The notes under the pieces: model-generated
What the model was told of the DNA's origin: nothing
What the model saw: the letters and a program-made list of their open reading frames with translations, nothing else
Databases searched by the model: none
Program-made: the position numbers and the translations under genes
In this document: piece by piece, positions 55,501 to 64,000 of the stretch
How the letters are laid out: each line of letters begins with the position of its first letter
Numbering within the stretch: position 1 is the stretch's first letter
Source: Dysidea avara
Lineage: Eukaryota > Porifera > Demospongiae > Dictyoceratida > Dysideidae
Length of the DNA stretch: 64,000 nucleotides
Reading direction: 5' to 3'
NCBI RefSeq assembly: GCF_963678975.1
Contig: NC_089280.1
Location: 20,699,863-20,763,862 of the forward strand

Positions 55501-57481
55501 TGGCAATCTGTTGTCCCATGTACACCAGCGTCACAGGCTGAAGGTCACCCCCCTCAGGTCCCCGGATGAAATCTAACAGGTTTCCCTTCTCCATAAACTC
55601 TGTGATGATAAAGAAAGGCATCTGTCGAGTGCAAACACCAAGTAGCTGCACCAAATGAGGGTGCTTTACACGTTTCATCACGGATGCCTCTTTGAGAAAT
55701 TCTTCTGCCGATGTGGTCTCCTCCTGTAAAAAACAACTATGATTCTACAGCATGAAAAATACACTTATGGATGCTACAATAGATATAATGAAATCCTGAC
55801 TGAAATGTGGATAACACCACTCGTCCATGGCCCCATGCACCCAAATGACTGGATCAATGAGAATACTTTAATACAGCCCCAAGGCATCTCACACTCCATT
55901 ACATGTGTGCATTCACTGTGCCAGAACCATTATCATATCTGTACAAAATGGTACCATTAAAATCTATTAATGACTTTATATATTAGTGTCAGGTATATTA
56001 CAGCATCAAAATTTCCTCTTTTGACATAAATGATGTGGCTAGAAAAGCAATTGGTATCATTAGCTTCAGTGGGATATAGAGTAAAAAAAAGAAAAGAAAG
56101 GATTTTATTAAGTATCACCATACCAAAAAAGGTAAAATTGGTGTATAGAACACAGCACAGGTTCTCATACATGTGACAACAACCTGTGTAGGGCTTCCCA
56201 GTTTTCACTTGAGGAAAATAATAAGTACAAATGACAATTCCATTTATGGAAACCAGGGACAATTAATGCATAGCTCAAGAAACAATCCTTATATCCTAAT
56301 ACACCACAGTAATACCATACAACTTTCAAAGATGAAATCATATTAGGGTCTGTATGTTGCTCTACTTTCACAAATACAATTTAATGTGGCTGCATTTCAC
56401 TATTTCTTTTTCATGTTAACATACCTTGAAGGTTTTTACAGCAACTGTCTTTCCCATCAGTTTGAATATTGCCTTATACACTTCACCATACTGGCCAGCA
56501 CCTAGCTTGGCACCCATCTCTAAATCACTTCTCTCCACTTCCCATTTATCTACTTCATGGGAGAGACTGTATACTGGTGGCTTAGTTGGGTTTACTGCAG
56601 GGTAATGTAGAGTTGTGATCAGTCCATCTGAGTGATTTGAGTGATGGTGTACTAACGTTGACAGCATTGTGAACTTAGCATCTGGAGTGATATAATAATC
56701 ACCATCATCGCCACTAGAAATTCTGTAATGGTAGACACGACCGTCATATCTTAAACTGATCGAGTACTGGCCCGGTTTGCTCTCACTTTCACGCACTAAA
56801 AAACTGCCATTTATTCCACTACTAAGTCGGTACTCTGCTTCTGTTCTGGACACTGAGCCATGATACCACGAGTGTTTTTCTAAGCTGTCCAGTTTGGCAA
56901 CATATGAAGTAGGTATCCATCCTAGAGCTCCACTGTCTGTTTCTCCCTCACACCAATCTCCAACATCATTATAGCTCTTGACATGAATTTTATCACCTCT
57001 TTTTAAGGATAACTGGCCAGGACCAGTAGGGGCAAAGTCATGTTTAGCTAGATACATGTGCGGATCATCCGCAAATAAATCAAGAGCTTCTTTTGAGTCC
57101 CAACGATTTTCATTAGTCAGATCACCACCTCTGAAGGGTCGGCCCTTGCTGGCAGCACCATCACCAAAACTATTAACCTGGACAGCACCTGAAACACATG
57201 AACAGCCAGCCATACACAATGAGTTAGAAGACGACAACAAAGGAGGTATAAAGATTTTTTTTTTTATGACAGCCTAAGTATAAGTAAACAATATAACGAA
57301 ACTTTTAACGTCTTTATCAAATTGATCTGGTATATCGAAAGATGTTTCCCCGCGTACCATTTTGATGATGAGAGCCGTTGTCCACTGAATCTACAGCTGA
57401 TACTGTAGCGTGCCTGGACCCCTTCAATGTCCCTCGGCGTTCCTTGCCATCCTTGCCATCCTTGCCCTGGTTTGCCCCCAT
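43487..57481 (-). CDS. ABL1: ABL non-receptor tyrosine kinase
   Basis: Cytoplasmic tyrosine kinase linking receptor signals to actin. Seven coding exons (57481-57358, 57188-56425, 55723-55461, 49553-49369, 46421-46269, 44573-44493, 44442-43487) encode 841 residues with consistent phases. Order: [10 protein letters not shown] (Gly2 suitable for N-myristoylation, as in ABL 1b), SH3 about 86-141, SH2 about 149-240 (FLVRES), kinase about 262-515, Pro-rich linker, and a C-terminal four-helix F-actin-binding-like domain about 735-841. Kinase motifs: [11 protein letters not shown] (Lys293), gatekeeper Thr in IITEFM, MIHRDLAARN, DFG, activation-loop Tyr in [10 protein letters not shown], and [19 protein letters not shown]. 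The linker has [10 protein letters not shown] and MPPPLPP, likely SH3 ligands. It is shorter than vertebrate ABL (over 1,100 residues). Intron 3 is 5.7 kb and full of transposons. The name ABL1 stands for the single ABL1/2-type gene. Confidence 0.93.
44574..46268. other. ABL intron 5
   Basis: 1.7 kb holding a TGACGTCA MITE (45429-45840) and a TAT microsatellite (about 45271-45292). The rest is AT-rich without recognised features. Confidence 0.6.
45429..45840. mobile_element. MITE family D (TGACGTCA ends), copy 2
   Basis: Ends AAGCCAATAAGCCTTTTCCA and (reverse) AAGCCAATAATAAGCATTTC. TGACGTCA lies at 45452-45459 and 45808-45815. The arms continue inward about 80 bp (TCTATTTGGGGTACTCTTAT mirrored by TAGAGTCCCCCAAATAGA). 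An open 125-codon frame within it has no similarity and is probably chance. Confidence 0.75.
46470..46506. repeat. TG and poly-G microsatellite
   Basis: A short TG run followed by about 20 G residues directly before the SINE head. Such poly-G runs are prone to length change and sequencing error. Confidence 0.8.
46507..47100 (+). mobile_element. tRNA-derived SINE in ABL intron 4
   Basis: The head has a pol III A box (TAGCCAAGTGG, 46509-46519) and B box (GGTTCAATTCC, 46553-46563) spaced as in a tRNA, and ends AGATACGCCA. The body carries the core GGGGACCTGGTGTCAACTGG and GTAACATGAATGGGTACTTG, also seen at about 10750, 25070 and 39890. This is a SINE, not a functional tRNA: no clean cloverleaf and long 3' extension. 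Confidence 0.75.
47160..47798. mobile_element. hAT-like MITE in ABL intron 4
   Basis: Perfect 8-bp TSD GCACAAAG (47152-47159, 47799-47806). Ends TAGAGGTGTACCGATA and the exact complement. Internal GTACCGATA/CCGATAT motifs repeat near both ends. It contains a fragment of block A (about 47567-47640). Confidence 0.88.
47807..49368. other. Remainder of ABL intron 4
   Basis: 1.56 kb, AT-rich. One CTCTAATAGAGCAG motif preceded by GATCGAGATA lies at about 48488-48515. A CCTGAGGGCCGCAGGCCC segment near 49085 resembles the loop of the hairpin at 55174-55288. No gene is seen. Confidence 0.55.
49554..52338. other. ABL intron 3, 3' part
   Basis: 2.8 kb without coding sequence. About 50090-50640 is a dispersed repeat related to 35415-35850. 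It contains a 13-bp tandem repeat TGTGGCAAAAATG, about four copies, at about 50105-50165. The rest is unremarkable AT-rich DNA. Confidence 0.55.
52484..52855. repeat. 62-bp minisatellite, six units
   Basis: CACTTCCATATATG starts at 52484, 52546, 52608, 52670, 52732 and 52794, an exact 62-base period. Units contain TCGTCTCATCGACCATGTCA and ATATACGACGTAGATTACAG and differ at only a few bases. Two degenerate half-units precede the array (from about 52390). Confidence 0.92.
52911..53075 (+). CDS. Short basic ORF of the TE, STPR-type repeat
   Basis: 54 residues beginning [20 protein letters not shown] and including [17 protein letters not shown]. Two or so Arg-rich units with RETPE resemble the 23-residue STPR DNA-binding repeat (FMBP-1) that I also associate with N-termini of some transposon proteins. 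AT|GTATGT-like donor context (TTAGTATGT) suggests the real protein continued after a splice. It is probably a fragment, since nothing homologous follows. Confidence 0.5.
   Translation: MNAEERLRRRRQLYRLRRDRETPEAEERRRRNREYSRTRYARQRDTILQQRRQN
54279..54407. repeat. Palindromic hairpin element
   Basis: GTGCATTATAACTTATAACG-CACT (54311-54334) is mirrored by AGTGCGTTATAAGTTATAAT-GCAC (54360-54383). An outer pair TGTATATTGCACTG / CAGTGCAATATACA extends it. Confidence 0.75.
55174..55288. repeat. Palindromic hairpin element
   Basis: AGTTATACAACGTGCACTCG with TGCTCTGCCTGTATAAA (from 55174) is mirrored by TTTATATCAGGCAGAGCACT with CGTGGCCGTTGTATAACT (to 55288). The tip carries CTTCGGGCCTGACGGCCCTC, itself self-complementary. 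Confidence 0.8.
55724..56424. other. ABL intron 2
   Basis: 701 bp, AT-rich, no repeat with defined ends and no gene seen. Confidence 0.6.
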
Positions 57482-57487
57482 CGCTAG

Positions 57488-57776
57488 CTAAGAAAGAGAA
57501 AGAGTAGGCTCAGATAAATTAGTACTAATTGCACGTATGTACAACAAAAATACTTTTAAACAGTAAAAAAATTTACTGCAAATGTCTTTAACAACAAGAA
57601 CAAACGCGAACATTACAGGAACAAACAGAATCACCCTAACGAGTAACTACAAGAATGACTATTACTACAAGCAGACAATTCATACCTTGCTTTAAAATGT
57701 AGTTCGCTTCCTACTCCAATGGTTAAAAAAGAAAAACTCTCTCATCCGATATTGTTTACTGATGTGCTCTCCGCCA
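57488..57776 (-). other. ABL 5' UTR exon and intron
   Basis: The start-codon exon is preceded by a good acceptor: a pyrimidine run then TTAG, 6 bases before the ATG. A matching donor GCAAG|GTATGA lies at about 57684, so a non-coding first exon runs from about 57686 toward 57776. Confidence 0.6.
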
Positions 57777-57777
57777 T
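57742..57777 (-). other. uORF in ABL 5' UTR exon
   Basis: An ATG in AAGATGGCGGAG opens an 11-codon frame ending at TGA (57744-57742). The ATG overlaps a YY1-type GATGGCGG motif, so transcription may begin at or after it. Whether it is transcribed is unknown. Confidence 0.4.
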
Positions 57778-57839
57778 CTTAATTCATTATAATTCACGCA
57801 TGCGCGTTTCGCTTGGATGACGGTGGACGAATCAAGAAG
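57767..57839. promoter_or_regulatory. Bidirectional promoter, ABL / PIGC
   Basis: The two start codons lie head to head, 358 bp apart. Between the presumed transcription starts are a YY1-like motif (minus strand AAGATGGCGG, 57771-57780) and an NRF1-like CGCATGCGCG (57797-57806). No TATA box. Both motifs are typical of divergent housekeeping promoters. Confidence 0.6.
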
Positions 57840-57843
57840 ATGA
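57817..57843 (+). other. uORF overlapping the PIGC start
   Basis: ATG ACG GTG ... TGA, eight codons, whose stop overlaps the main start codon as ATGA (57840-57843). It would be read first by a scanning ribosome if included in the mRNA. Confidence 0.5.
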
Positions 57844-60800
57844 GCGGTTGGAAAAAGGTGCTATATTACGACCAGGGATACCCGGATAACTATATTGAAC
57901 CAGAACTATTCTTGGCGGACCTAAAGAAAAATTGTAAGCAGTGCTACAATAAAATACATGCTATAAATATTGTTCTAATTGCAGTGCACACGAAGCCTTA
58001 TCGGTATTTCTTTGTGGTACAAGAATCTGGGGCTCTCGTGCAACAATTAAGCTGGTATATGTACTGCCTTATTTATCAGAGTTTAAATGTAATATTAATT
58101 GGTAATAATTGTAAATATTTACACCTGTGACCTGTAAACCATGGCCAGAGTATAAGCAGTGTTTCTCTCAGCATAATGTGTTTGTGTTGTCAGGTGTGCT
58201 GTGATTGTATGTATAGTTTGTATATATATTCTGAATTTTTGGCTGGAGTAAGAATCTTTTTTCTGCTCAAGCTCTGTATGGTTGTAGCTACTTTGCAGTG
58301 TTTCTTACCACAAAATTTCCCACCTTTTTGGTTTCATGCAGCCTCATTTGTGCCAGACATGTTGCATCCTTGAACCCCTTATTCCAACTTTCAAAATTTC
58401 AATATGTTCAATGATTTATTTTGTCTGTGTTCGAGTAAATAAGTGAGATTGTATTACATCTATTTTATTGAATGTGCTATGCACTTTCAACTTTGTAATG
58501 TGGGATTCAATCCATTACTCCCAATGTGTTCTAGACTTTGTGTATAATTTGACATAGCAGTTGAATATATAGTACATATATGAGACCTGTATTTTATAAA
58601 CACTTAAGTATACTTTCTAGTTGCCAAAATCGTGCAAGTGATTTACAAGAAGATCCTATAATAGTTTACTGTCTATGTACAGAGATTGCATGTGTGCTAA
58701 GTTCATTGTTCCAATCTGCCCACAATGCATATGGTTACAAACAAATTCTAAGCATACGGGTCAACAAGATTTCTACACTATTTAGAGACCCAAGGACAAT
58801 GTGGACAAGGTTACCCATAAACTTAATTGTGAGTTCGTCCAGAGCTGTAAGTGATACCATATGGCATAGAAGAAAGATGTTATTCTGGGACCTTAATGCT
58901 TATTGCCCTTCCAGCTGGTTGTGGTAAAAACAGAAACAAAGAATTTGTAGTGGTAATTTGTAAAAAGCATGTGCTTAGGTACACACAAAACAAGTTACAT
59001 ATTGAGGTTTTCCTAATCTTTGCAACTAAGTGCAATGCGTTCACACGTGACATTTAAAATTCCTGTAACATGTCATGAGACAAGTGAAACACTGATACAT
59101 GGATATAAAATCTATCAACAAGCGACTTGGTGATCACAACCGTTGGTCCACTGTACACCATTGCAAGAGTGAAAGGCAGGAAGTGATGTATTGGATCATG
59201 TTTTTCACTTTGCATTTCAGACGTGTTGCAAAGATTTGGAAATCCTCAGTATCTGTGTCTTGCCCATGTTCCTTACATATCACAATGATGGTGCTTGAGA
59301 ATGTTAGTGTTGGTCCACACACCCACCTTTGGTTGCTTAGTGGTAGACAATTTGGCATTGGTGTAGACAGTGGTTTTCTGGTTTGCTCCCTCAATGATGT
59401 TATGATTGGTGTTGTTACAGTGTTTGCTGTTTCATATGTGTGTTTGTATGGCTGCAACAAGAATGGTTGTCTCCTGTGGTGTTGATGTGCTGTTCTTTTC
59501 TGCTCACTTTGTCATCATTTCTGTTGGTTGAAGTGTCTACTAGTAATGGATTATTTTCACTATCAAGTATGTGTAGAGTCTACTCTGTGTGTATGTGCAT
59601 TGTATGTGTAGTTTATGAGCTGGTGTGTATGTGACTTATATTTTGCTTGTCCTTTAATTTCCTCACGAAAGTAATCTTTGTTTTCATTGTTCCAGTTCAT
59701 TGAACTGTATAACAATCACTGTACGTTATCTGTGGATGGATGAGGCTACACACTTGTACCAAAATAACCCTCAGCTGACAAATCAAATTTTATATCACCG
59801 AGTCACAAGAGTTTGTTGCATGCAATCATATAGTTCCCACAATACATTAACCCTGAGCTGGTATGTATTTCACTGGGGTTAGTTTTTATTTCAAGAACTC
59901 TTTGTACTTTTTGATAACTTTAGGTGAAGCATATGTACAGTGATAGCATATTTTCTTTCATGAACTCATTATGCAGCGAATACTTCAAACAATGTATAAC
60001 ATATCACAGTGACTCTTGGTGTTATCATGAAACCCTTTCTAAGTGACTGCCTACATATGTATGTAGTGTGTTCTAGAGATCTTACTTTTTATAGCAGCCA
60101 ACTTGAAACACAATCATTTGTGAATTCAATATAAGTAATTGTCATGAATGATCAAAATTGTGTGAAATTTAATTACCTACAATAATTCTATAACATCATA
60201 CACAGGTACACTTTTAAATGTGGTTTAGTGTATTCACCATTCACAGGTGCTTAAAATTAAAATGTTTTTGTTTGTTTTTAGAGACAGGAAATATACAACA
60301 GTTTGCTATGGTGATATTCTTCTTGTGCTTACTGTCGCCGATAATGAGAACACTGACTGAGTCTATCAGTACCGATACTATCTGGGCTATGTCCGTAAGT
60401 GATGCTGTGTACTAGTGTAGGCTATGTTCCGTATTTATATGTCTTTCAGTTCGGAATGATGTTAGTGCATCTTGCGTTTCACAACTATGGGGTGCCACAG
60501 GCTGGTGCCAAGTGAGTGAATGTGTATTGCATACACAAAGTATTTGAAGTACATTTGTATACGTCTCTCTGTAGGGTGTCTGATTCTGTGTCATTAAATG
60601 CTGCTGTCTTCGCTGCAGTTTGTTTAGCATCACGACTGACAACTTCCTTGGACACGTTTTCCCTTCTGTCATGTGCCATAGAAATGTTTGTCTTCTTCCC
60701 ACACTTTAGAAGAACAATAAAGGTAAGTGCTTGCATACTGTAGCCTTATGAACACACAGATTTTTAAAAGTTTTTAAATACTCTCTTTGCATTAGTAACC

Positions 60801-61132
60801 TTTTTCTTGTTTAAAATAGGAGGCTAGTCCGAAGTTTGCAGTATGTATGACGGCACTGTGGGTAGCTGCATCTATTTCTCTCCTCATCACTATTTCTTCC
60901 ATTGCATTAACTTTCTATCTACTTACTACCATGATGATCACATTTGTATGTCCTCTGTGGGTGATAAAGTTGCAGCACCTTAAAAAGTCAGACATTAAAG
61001 GCTTTCCCTTATTTATGTGTCATTTGTGTGTGGTTCAATATTTGCTATAGTAATATCTATGGACCTTGGGATGAGGCAGTACTAAATAAGGAAGAGAATG
61101 AGAGTGTTGGTAATAGTGACCAATCTATTTAG
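57840..61132 (+). CDS. PIGC: PIG-C, GPI-GlcNAc transferase subunit
   Basis: Multi-pass ER membrane subunit of the complex that adds GlcNAc to phosphatidylinositol, the first step of GPI-anchor synthesis. Eight exons: 57840-57933, 57985-58054, 59421-59566, 60282-60394, 60450-60511, 60575-60722, 60820-60986, 61051-61132. They encode 293 residues (human 297). Landmarks: WKKVLYYDQGYPDNYIEPEL, ALVQQLS, SPIMRTLTESISTDTIWAMS, NAAVFAAVCLASRL, VCPLWVIKLQHLK and NIYGPWDEA at the C-terminus. At least six hydrophobic segments. Exon 3 (VCCFICVFV...) was chosen because both splice phases fit and it aligns with human helices 1-2. An in-phase 54-base alternative exon (58194-58247) is possible but not needed. 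The tail exon uses the weaker donor GTCAGA; reading through instead gives a stop at 61050 and loses GPWDEA. Confidence 0.9.
58055..59420. other. PIGC intron 2
   Basis: 1.37 kb. Contains chance open frames (58580-58927 and 59099-59485) with no recognisable similarity. No clear transposon ends seen. Confidence 0.55.
59567..60281. other. PIGC intron 3
   Basis: 715 bp with no recognised feature. Confidence 0.55.
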
Positions 61133-61316
61133 TGAAAACATGATTATATTTATGTACCCACAAAAACAATGAAGTTGTAGATATTTAAGATATATTTATA
61201 CAAGGCACAGGTTTATTTATGTTGTAATTGAGTATATTTTAGTATTTCTAGAAATTTCAAATATTTTTACATAATTATTTCATTAATGATTTTAAAAAAA
61301 AGCAATGCTATTATAT

Positions 61317-63370
61317 TTAGCCTTTTGTTCTATCATCCTTTTGTTCCCTGACCAGTTTATCTGTAGCAGTTACAAGGTTATACCTCTTCACTATGATGTC
61401 CACACAATCATCCACTGTGCTCATTACCAGTGGCATCTCTGATTCTATGAAATCATCGAGTACATAAGGTGAAATCTGTGACAGTGTGGTCGGTCTACCA
61501 ATGCCAACTCTCAACCTGTGCATCACCTAAATACATAGTTATGGAACCAGTGAACACATGTACCATGACGCATGCACACACTGAACTGTAAATACACTGC
61601 ATACAACATGAATTTTTAAAAAGTTTTTAAAAAACCATCACATGCATGTACACAATATCTGGTGCAAATTTTAGCTAGGTACACAGGAAGGAGAAATTAC
61701 CAGTGAAACAACATGATTGCTGTATATGGTGGTACTGTTAGATCTCCTTTGAAGTTTGCTAGCACGTGTTAATTTATCACTACATCCTTCATTACTATGT
61801 GACACTATATCAGGATACACTATTACACTCGGGATATCCTTAACACGATTGAAAAATGGAATTTCTAAAATTAATAATACATCTACAGGAAGGGCCACAA
61901 AATGAATGAAATAAAATCTACCAACATACATGGAAATAGACCTTGTGATATATTAACATGTAAACATATTTTCAATTTTGAAATTATACAAAGAGTACTC
62001 ATGACAAAAAAAAGTTTGTAACGATTACTTACATCAGAGCGGAGTGAATTGATAGCAGACTTGACCCCATTGTGACCACTGTAGCAAGTACATACAATAT
62101 TAATCTTTACGACAACTATCTTACTACTCACTTAGCACTACCCCCTTGTTTTATCGACACTTTACCAACGGCATAATCCAGTTCATCGTGAATAACAAAA
62201 ATGTTATCAGGAGTAACTCGATACAACTGAGCTGGATATGAGTTCAACAAATTATAATTAAAAGGCTAATATGCCTTTTTGAAATACATTACTTATAGAA
62301 GTGTCAACTGCTATTTGGGGACTTCATTGTAACACATAATTTTAAGCATCAGCTTTGTGGGATGATAAATAGTTTAGAAGCTAAAACGGGCAGTAGAATA
62401 AAAGTATTATTCATTTATTTATGTGGTGAGTACTATAGTAACCACACTTCATTGTTTGGCTTTGATATCATTCTACAAAATTTTGACAATAATTGAATTA
62501 TAATAGTCTCCCAATAGAGATCAGTGTAATGTCATTCTCAGAAAAGGCTTATTTATTATTATCACATGATTGAAATTGACCTATAAATGAGGTGTAATAA
62601 TTGCAAAAGGAAATGAAAATGTATGTTACGGAACTTCATAGCATTTACTAACACAATACATTGATTACACGATTATAACTGGTGTACAGAAACTGACATA
62701 ATGTGAGTGATGTGATGTCCCAGTGAATTAAATTGTTGAAGGCTTTTCAGTAAACAATGTGGCAGCAGTGAGGAAGCCCAGTCATGCCCTGAATCACCAA
62801 CAGTGGGAGCATGACTAGCTGGTCATGTGGCTAACCAAGTAGTGCAGCTTTAAGTATAAGAAGTCTTAAGGGAACTTCCGGAATAATTTAATGGCCTAAA
62901 TTGGGAGTATAAAATCCACTCTTTCTAAACACAAAATCCAAGTGTAAAGTTAAGATGAAGAGAAGTTGGATACATACACCAATGTTTATTGTTACCTGTT
63001 TTTGCTATGCTTCTTCCATTGACGTTCATGAGAAGACGAGGCTTCAGTAGGATGATCTGCTCTTGTTTCTCGTTTTCTGTTTCACAGATGAAGCCACAAC
63101 ACTGTCGGTCTGACCGCCATGACAGGCCCAGCACTGATGCCAGTGAGTTTACCACCATATTACCAATACTGTGTCTCATTGGCTTCATGCCATGATTACC
63201 CAGTCCTACTATCTACACGAAGGGAAGGAACACATGATGGAACACACACAAATTATAAACTACTCAGAATATTTTCAGATTTCAAACATACAAGAATTGA
63301 TTCGTTGACACAGACTAGGACGGACTAGGACACAAGACACAATTTAAAATCCACTTACTATAGTCGTCAT
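61317..63370 (-). CDS. PTRH1: Peptidyl-tRNA hydrolase 1
   Basis: Bacterial-type Pth that cleaves peptidyl-tRNA released from stalled ribosomes. Five exons: 63370-63359, 63212-62996, 62231-62132, 62078-62033, 61526-61317. They encode 194 residues. IVGLGNHGMKPMRHSIGN carries the active-site Asn10 and His18 (E. coli Asn10 and His20), LLMNVNGRS the substrate-binding Asn, VIHDELD the conserved Asp, and GGSANGHNGVKSAINSL and MHRLRVGIGRP follow. All catalytic positions are present. The first coding exon is only four codons (MTTI), so there is no mitochondrial presequence in this model. It is convergent with PIGC, with 184 bp between stops. A minus-strand AATAAA lies about 100 bases past the stop (61212-61217). 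Confidence 0.92.
61527..62032. other. PTRH1 intron 4
   Basis: 506 bp with no recognised feature; it holds only chance frames. Confidence 0.5.
62262..62560. mobile_element. MITE family D, copy 3, in PTRH1 intron 2
   Basis: Left AAAAGGCTAATATGCCTTTT then GAAATACATTAC. Right (reverse) AATAAGCCTTTTCTGAGAA then TGACATTACACTGATC. CTATTTGGGGACT inside the left matches AGTCTCCCAATAG inside the right. The TGACGTCA motifs of the other copies have decayed here (TGACATTA / ACATTACT). Confidence 0.6.
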
Positions 63371-63564
63371 TGTAAAGTCGGAGTAACATTCGCTAAGTTG
63401 AAATTAATGAGTCATTATAAAACAAGTAGTATTTATTTAATAATTGTCTGCGAAGTTATTGCGCCATTCGTTGCCAGTTGCACCACAACTTTTCCAAATA
63501 ATGAGCTTATTTCTACATAACGCACACCGTGGAAGAAACGTGGTAACGTTTTCATTAGTTCACA
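63371..63564. promoter_or_regulatory. Divergent promoter, PTRH1 / unknown gene
   Basis: 194 bp between head-to-head start codons. No TATA box is evident. The divergent arrangement is seen; shared regulation is inferred. Confidence 0.5.
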
Positions 63565-63996
63565 ATGGCGAAGAGGAAAGAATCAATTGTACCTGACACA
63601 TCAAGAAGAAGGAGCAGACGATTAATGGTTAGGAAGGATGTTGGACCTTCTCAAAACCTCAATAAAGACAGCTCTGAAAGTCAGCCACAAAACACCCCAG
63701 CCACAACATCTGCTGACATTACTGATGGTGAAATAGCTACAACTTTGGATGTAGCAGACGACGATATGGACATAGAACAACTTGCAATGGATGTCTTTAA
63801 CAACATGAAGTCCATGCTTGTGACGGGGAGAAGTAACAAGGAGTCATCTACAGAGGAGACACGGTCTAGTGGTGGTGAAGTGATGTTACTAGAGTCAACT
63901 GAAAGACCAACCAAATCAACTAAACAGTTAGTTTTGTTGTTGTTGAATATTTTATCTGCAACTAAGTGCAGCATGAGTGCAACTGAAACTTTCTAA
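63565..63996 (+). CDS. 5' part of an unidentified gene
   Basis: Open from ATG at 63565. Starts MAKRKESIVPDTSRRRSRRL (a likely nuclear-localisation-type basic cluster), followed by a Ser/Thr/Gln-rich and then acidic stretch (VADDDMDIEQLAMDVFNNMK) that may form a short helix. It stays open for 143 codons to a stop near the window edge, but the last part (a poly-Leu run) may already be intron, so the true exon end is uncertain. I do not recognise the family. It is probably a nuclear protein whose conserved domains lie beyond the window. Confidence 0.55.
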   Translation: MAKRKESIVPDTSRRRSRRLMVRKDVGPSQNLNKDSSESQPQNTPATTSADITDGEIATTLDVADDDMDIEQLAMDVFNNMKSMLVTGRSNKESSTEETRSSGGEVMLLESTERPTKSTKQLVLLLLNILSATKCSMSATETF

Positions 63997-64000
63997 TAGG

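Noticed and set aside
58194..58247. Extra PIGC exon (hydrophobic, in phase)
   Set aside because: Joining exon 2 directly to 59421 already reproduces the human helix 1-2 region. The 54-base segment would add an extra hydrophobic stretch without a counterpart, though it cannot be excluded as an alternative exon.
59099..59485. 128-codon ORF in PIGC intron 2
   Set aside because: Overlaps true exon 3 in another frame. The PIGC frame fits the family and splice phases; this one does not.
1..64000. Bacterial symbiont or contaminant origin
   Set aside because: GT-AG introns in every conserved gene, SINEs and MITEs, and animal-type ABL and TUBGCP5 rule this out.

Overview
The window looks like nuclear DNA of an early-branching animal, most likely a sponge. 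It is AT-rich. Its genes have many small exons with GT-AG introns, spacing between genes is tight at the right end, and introns and intergenic gaps are packed with short DNA transposons. The proteins are animal or holozoan types: a myristoylatable ABL kinase (SH3-SH2-kinase-C-terminal helical domain), TUBGCP5, PIGC, PTRH1, C14orf119 and GH29 alpha-L-fucosidases. The sponge assignment is an inference. No bacterial, organellar, viral, CRISPR or rRNA sequence is seen.

Layout, left to right. (1) 1-1580: a fold-back element split by a hAT-like element, then a dispersed repeat. (2) 1585-3527 (+): last 12 coding exons of a gamma-tubulin complex gene (TUBGCP5). (3) 3815-42013: a tandemly duplicated accessory region. 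Its unit is a dead retrotransposon tail, a minus-strand gene for a secreted cysteine-rich repeat protein, and a plus-strand alpha-L-fucosidase. Unit 1 (3815-20350) has an intact Cys-rich gene (7828-8449) but a wrecked fucosidase. Unit 2 (20390-33443) has intact versions of both (22320-22941; 27506-33443). Unit 3 is only a short upstream remnant plus an intact fucosidase (34602-42013). (4) 42939-63996: a compact single-copy block of C14orf119 (-), ABL (-), PIGC (+), PTRH1 (-) and the 5' part of an unidentified gene (+). Two head-to-head pairs (ABL/PIGC and PTRH1/unknown) share promoters of 194-358 bp between start codons.

The most informative part is the mobile DNA. Because the accessory region is duplicated, several insertions can be compared with an empty paralogous site in the same window, giving exact ends and target-site duplications (TSDs). 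TTA/TAA, TA, 8-bp and 9-bp duplications point to Harbinger-like, pogo/Tc1-like, hAT-like and Mutator-like elements. Insertions are nested three deep at 5918-7403. One hAT-like element landed exactly on the exon 1 splice donor of the middle fucosidase, and its TSD rebuilt the donor.

Functionally, the fucosidases (glycan breakdown) and the Cys-rich proteins are secreted products encoded side by side and amplified together. The right-hand genes are housekeeping or signalling genes (GPI-anchor synthesis, peptidyl-tRNA recycling, tyrosine kinase signalling). Gene models were built by eye from reading frame, splice phase and remembered family sequences; no alignment or database search was run.
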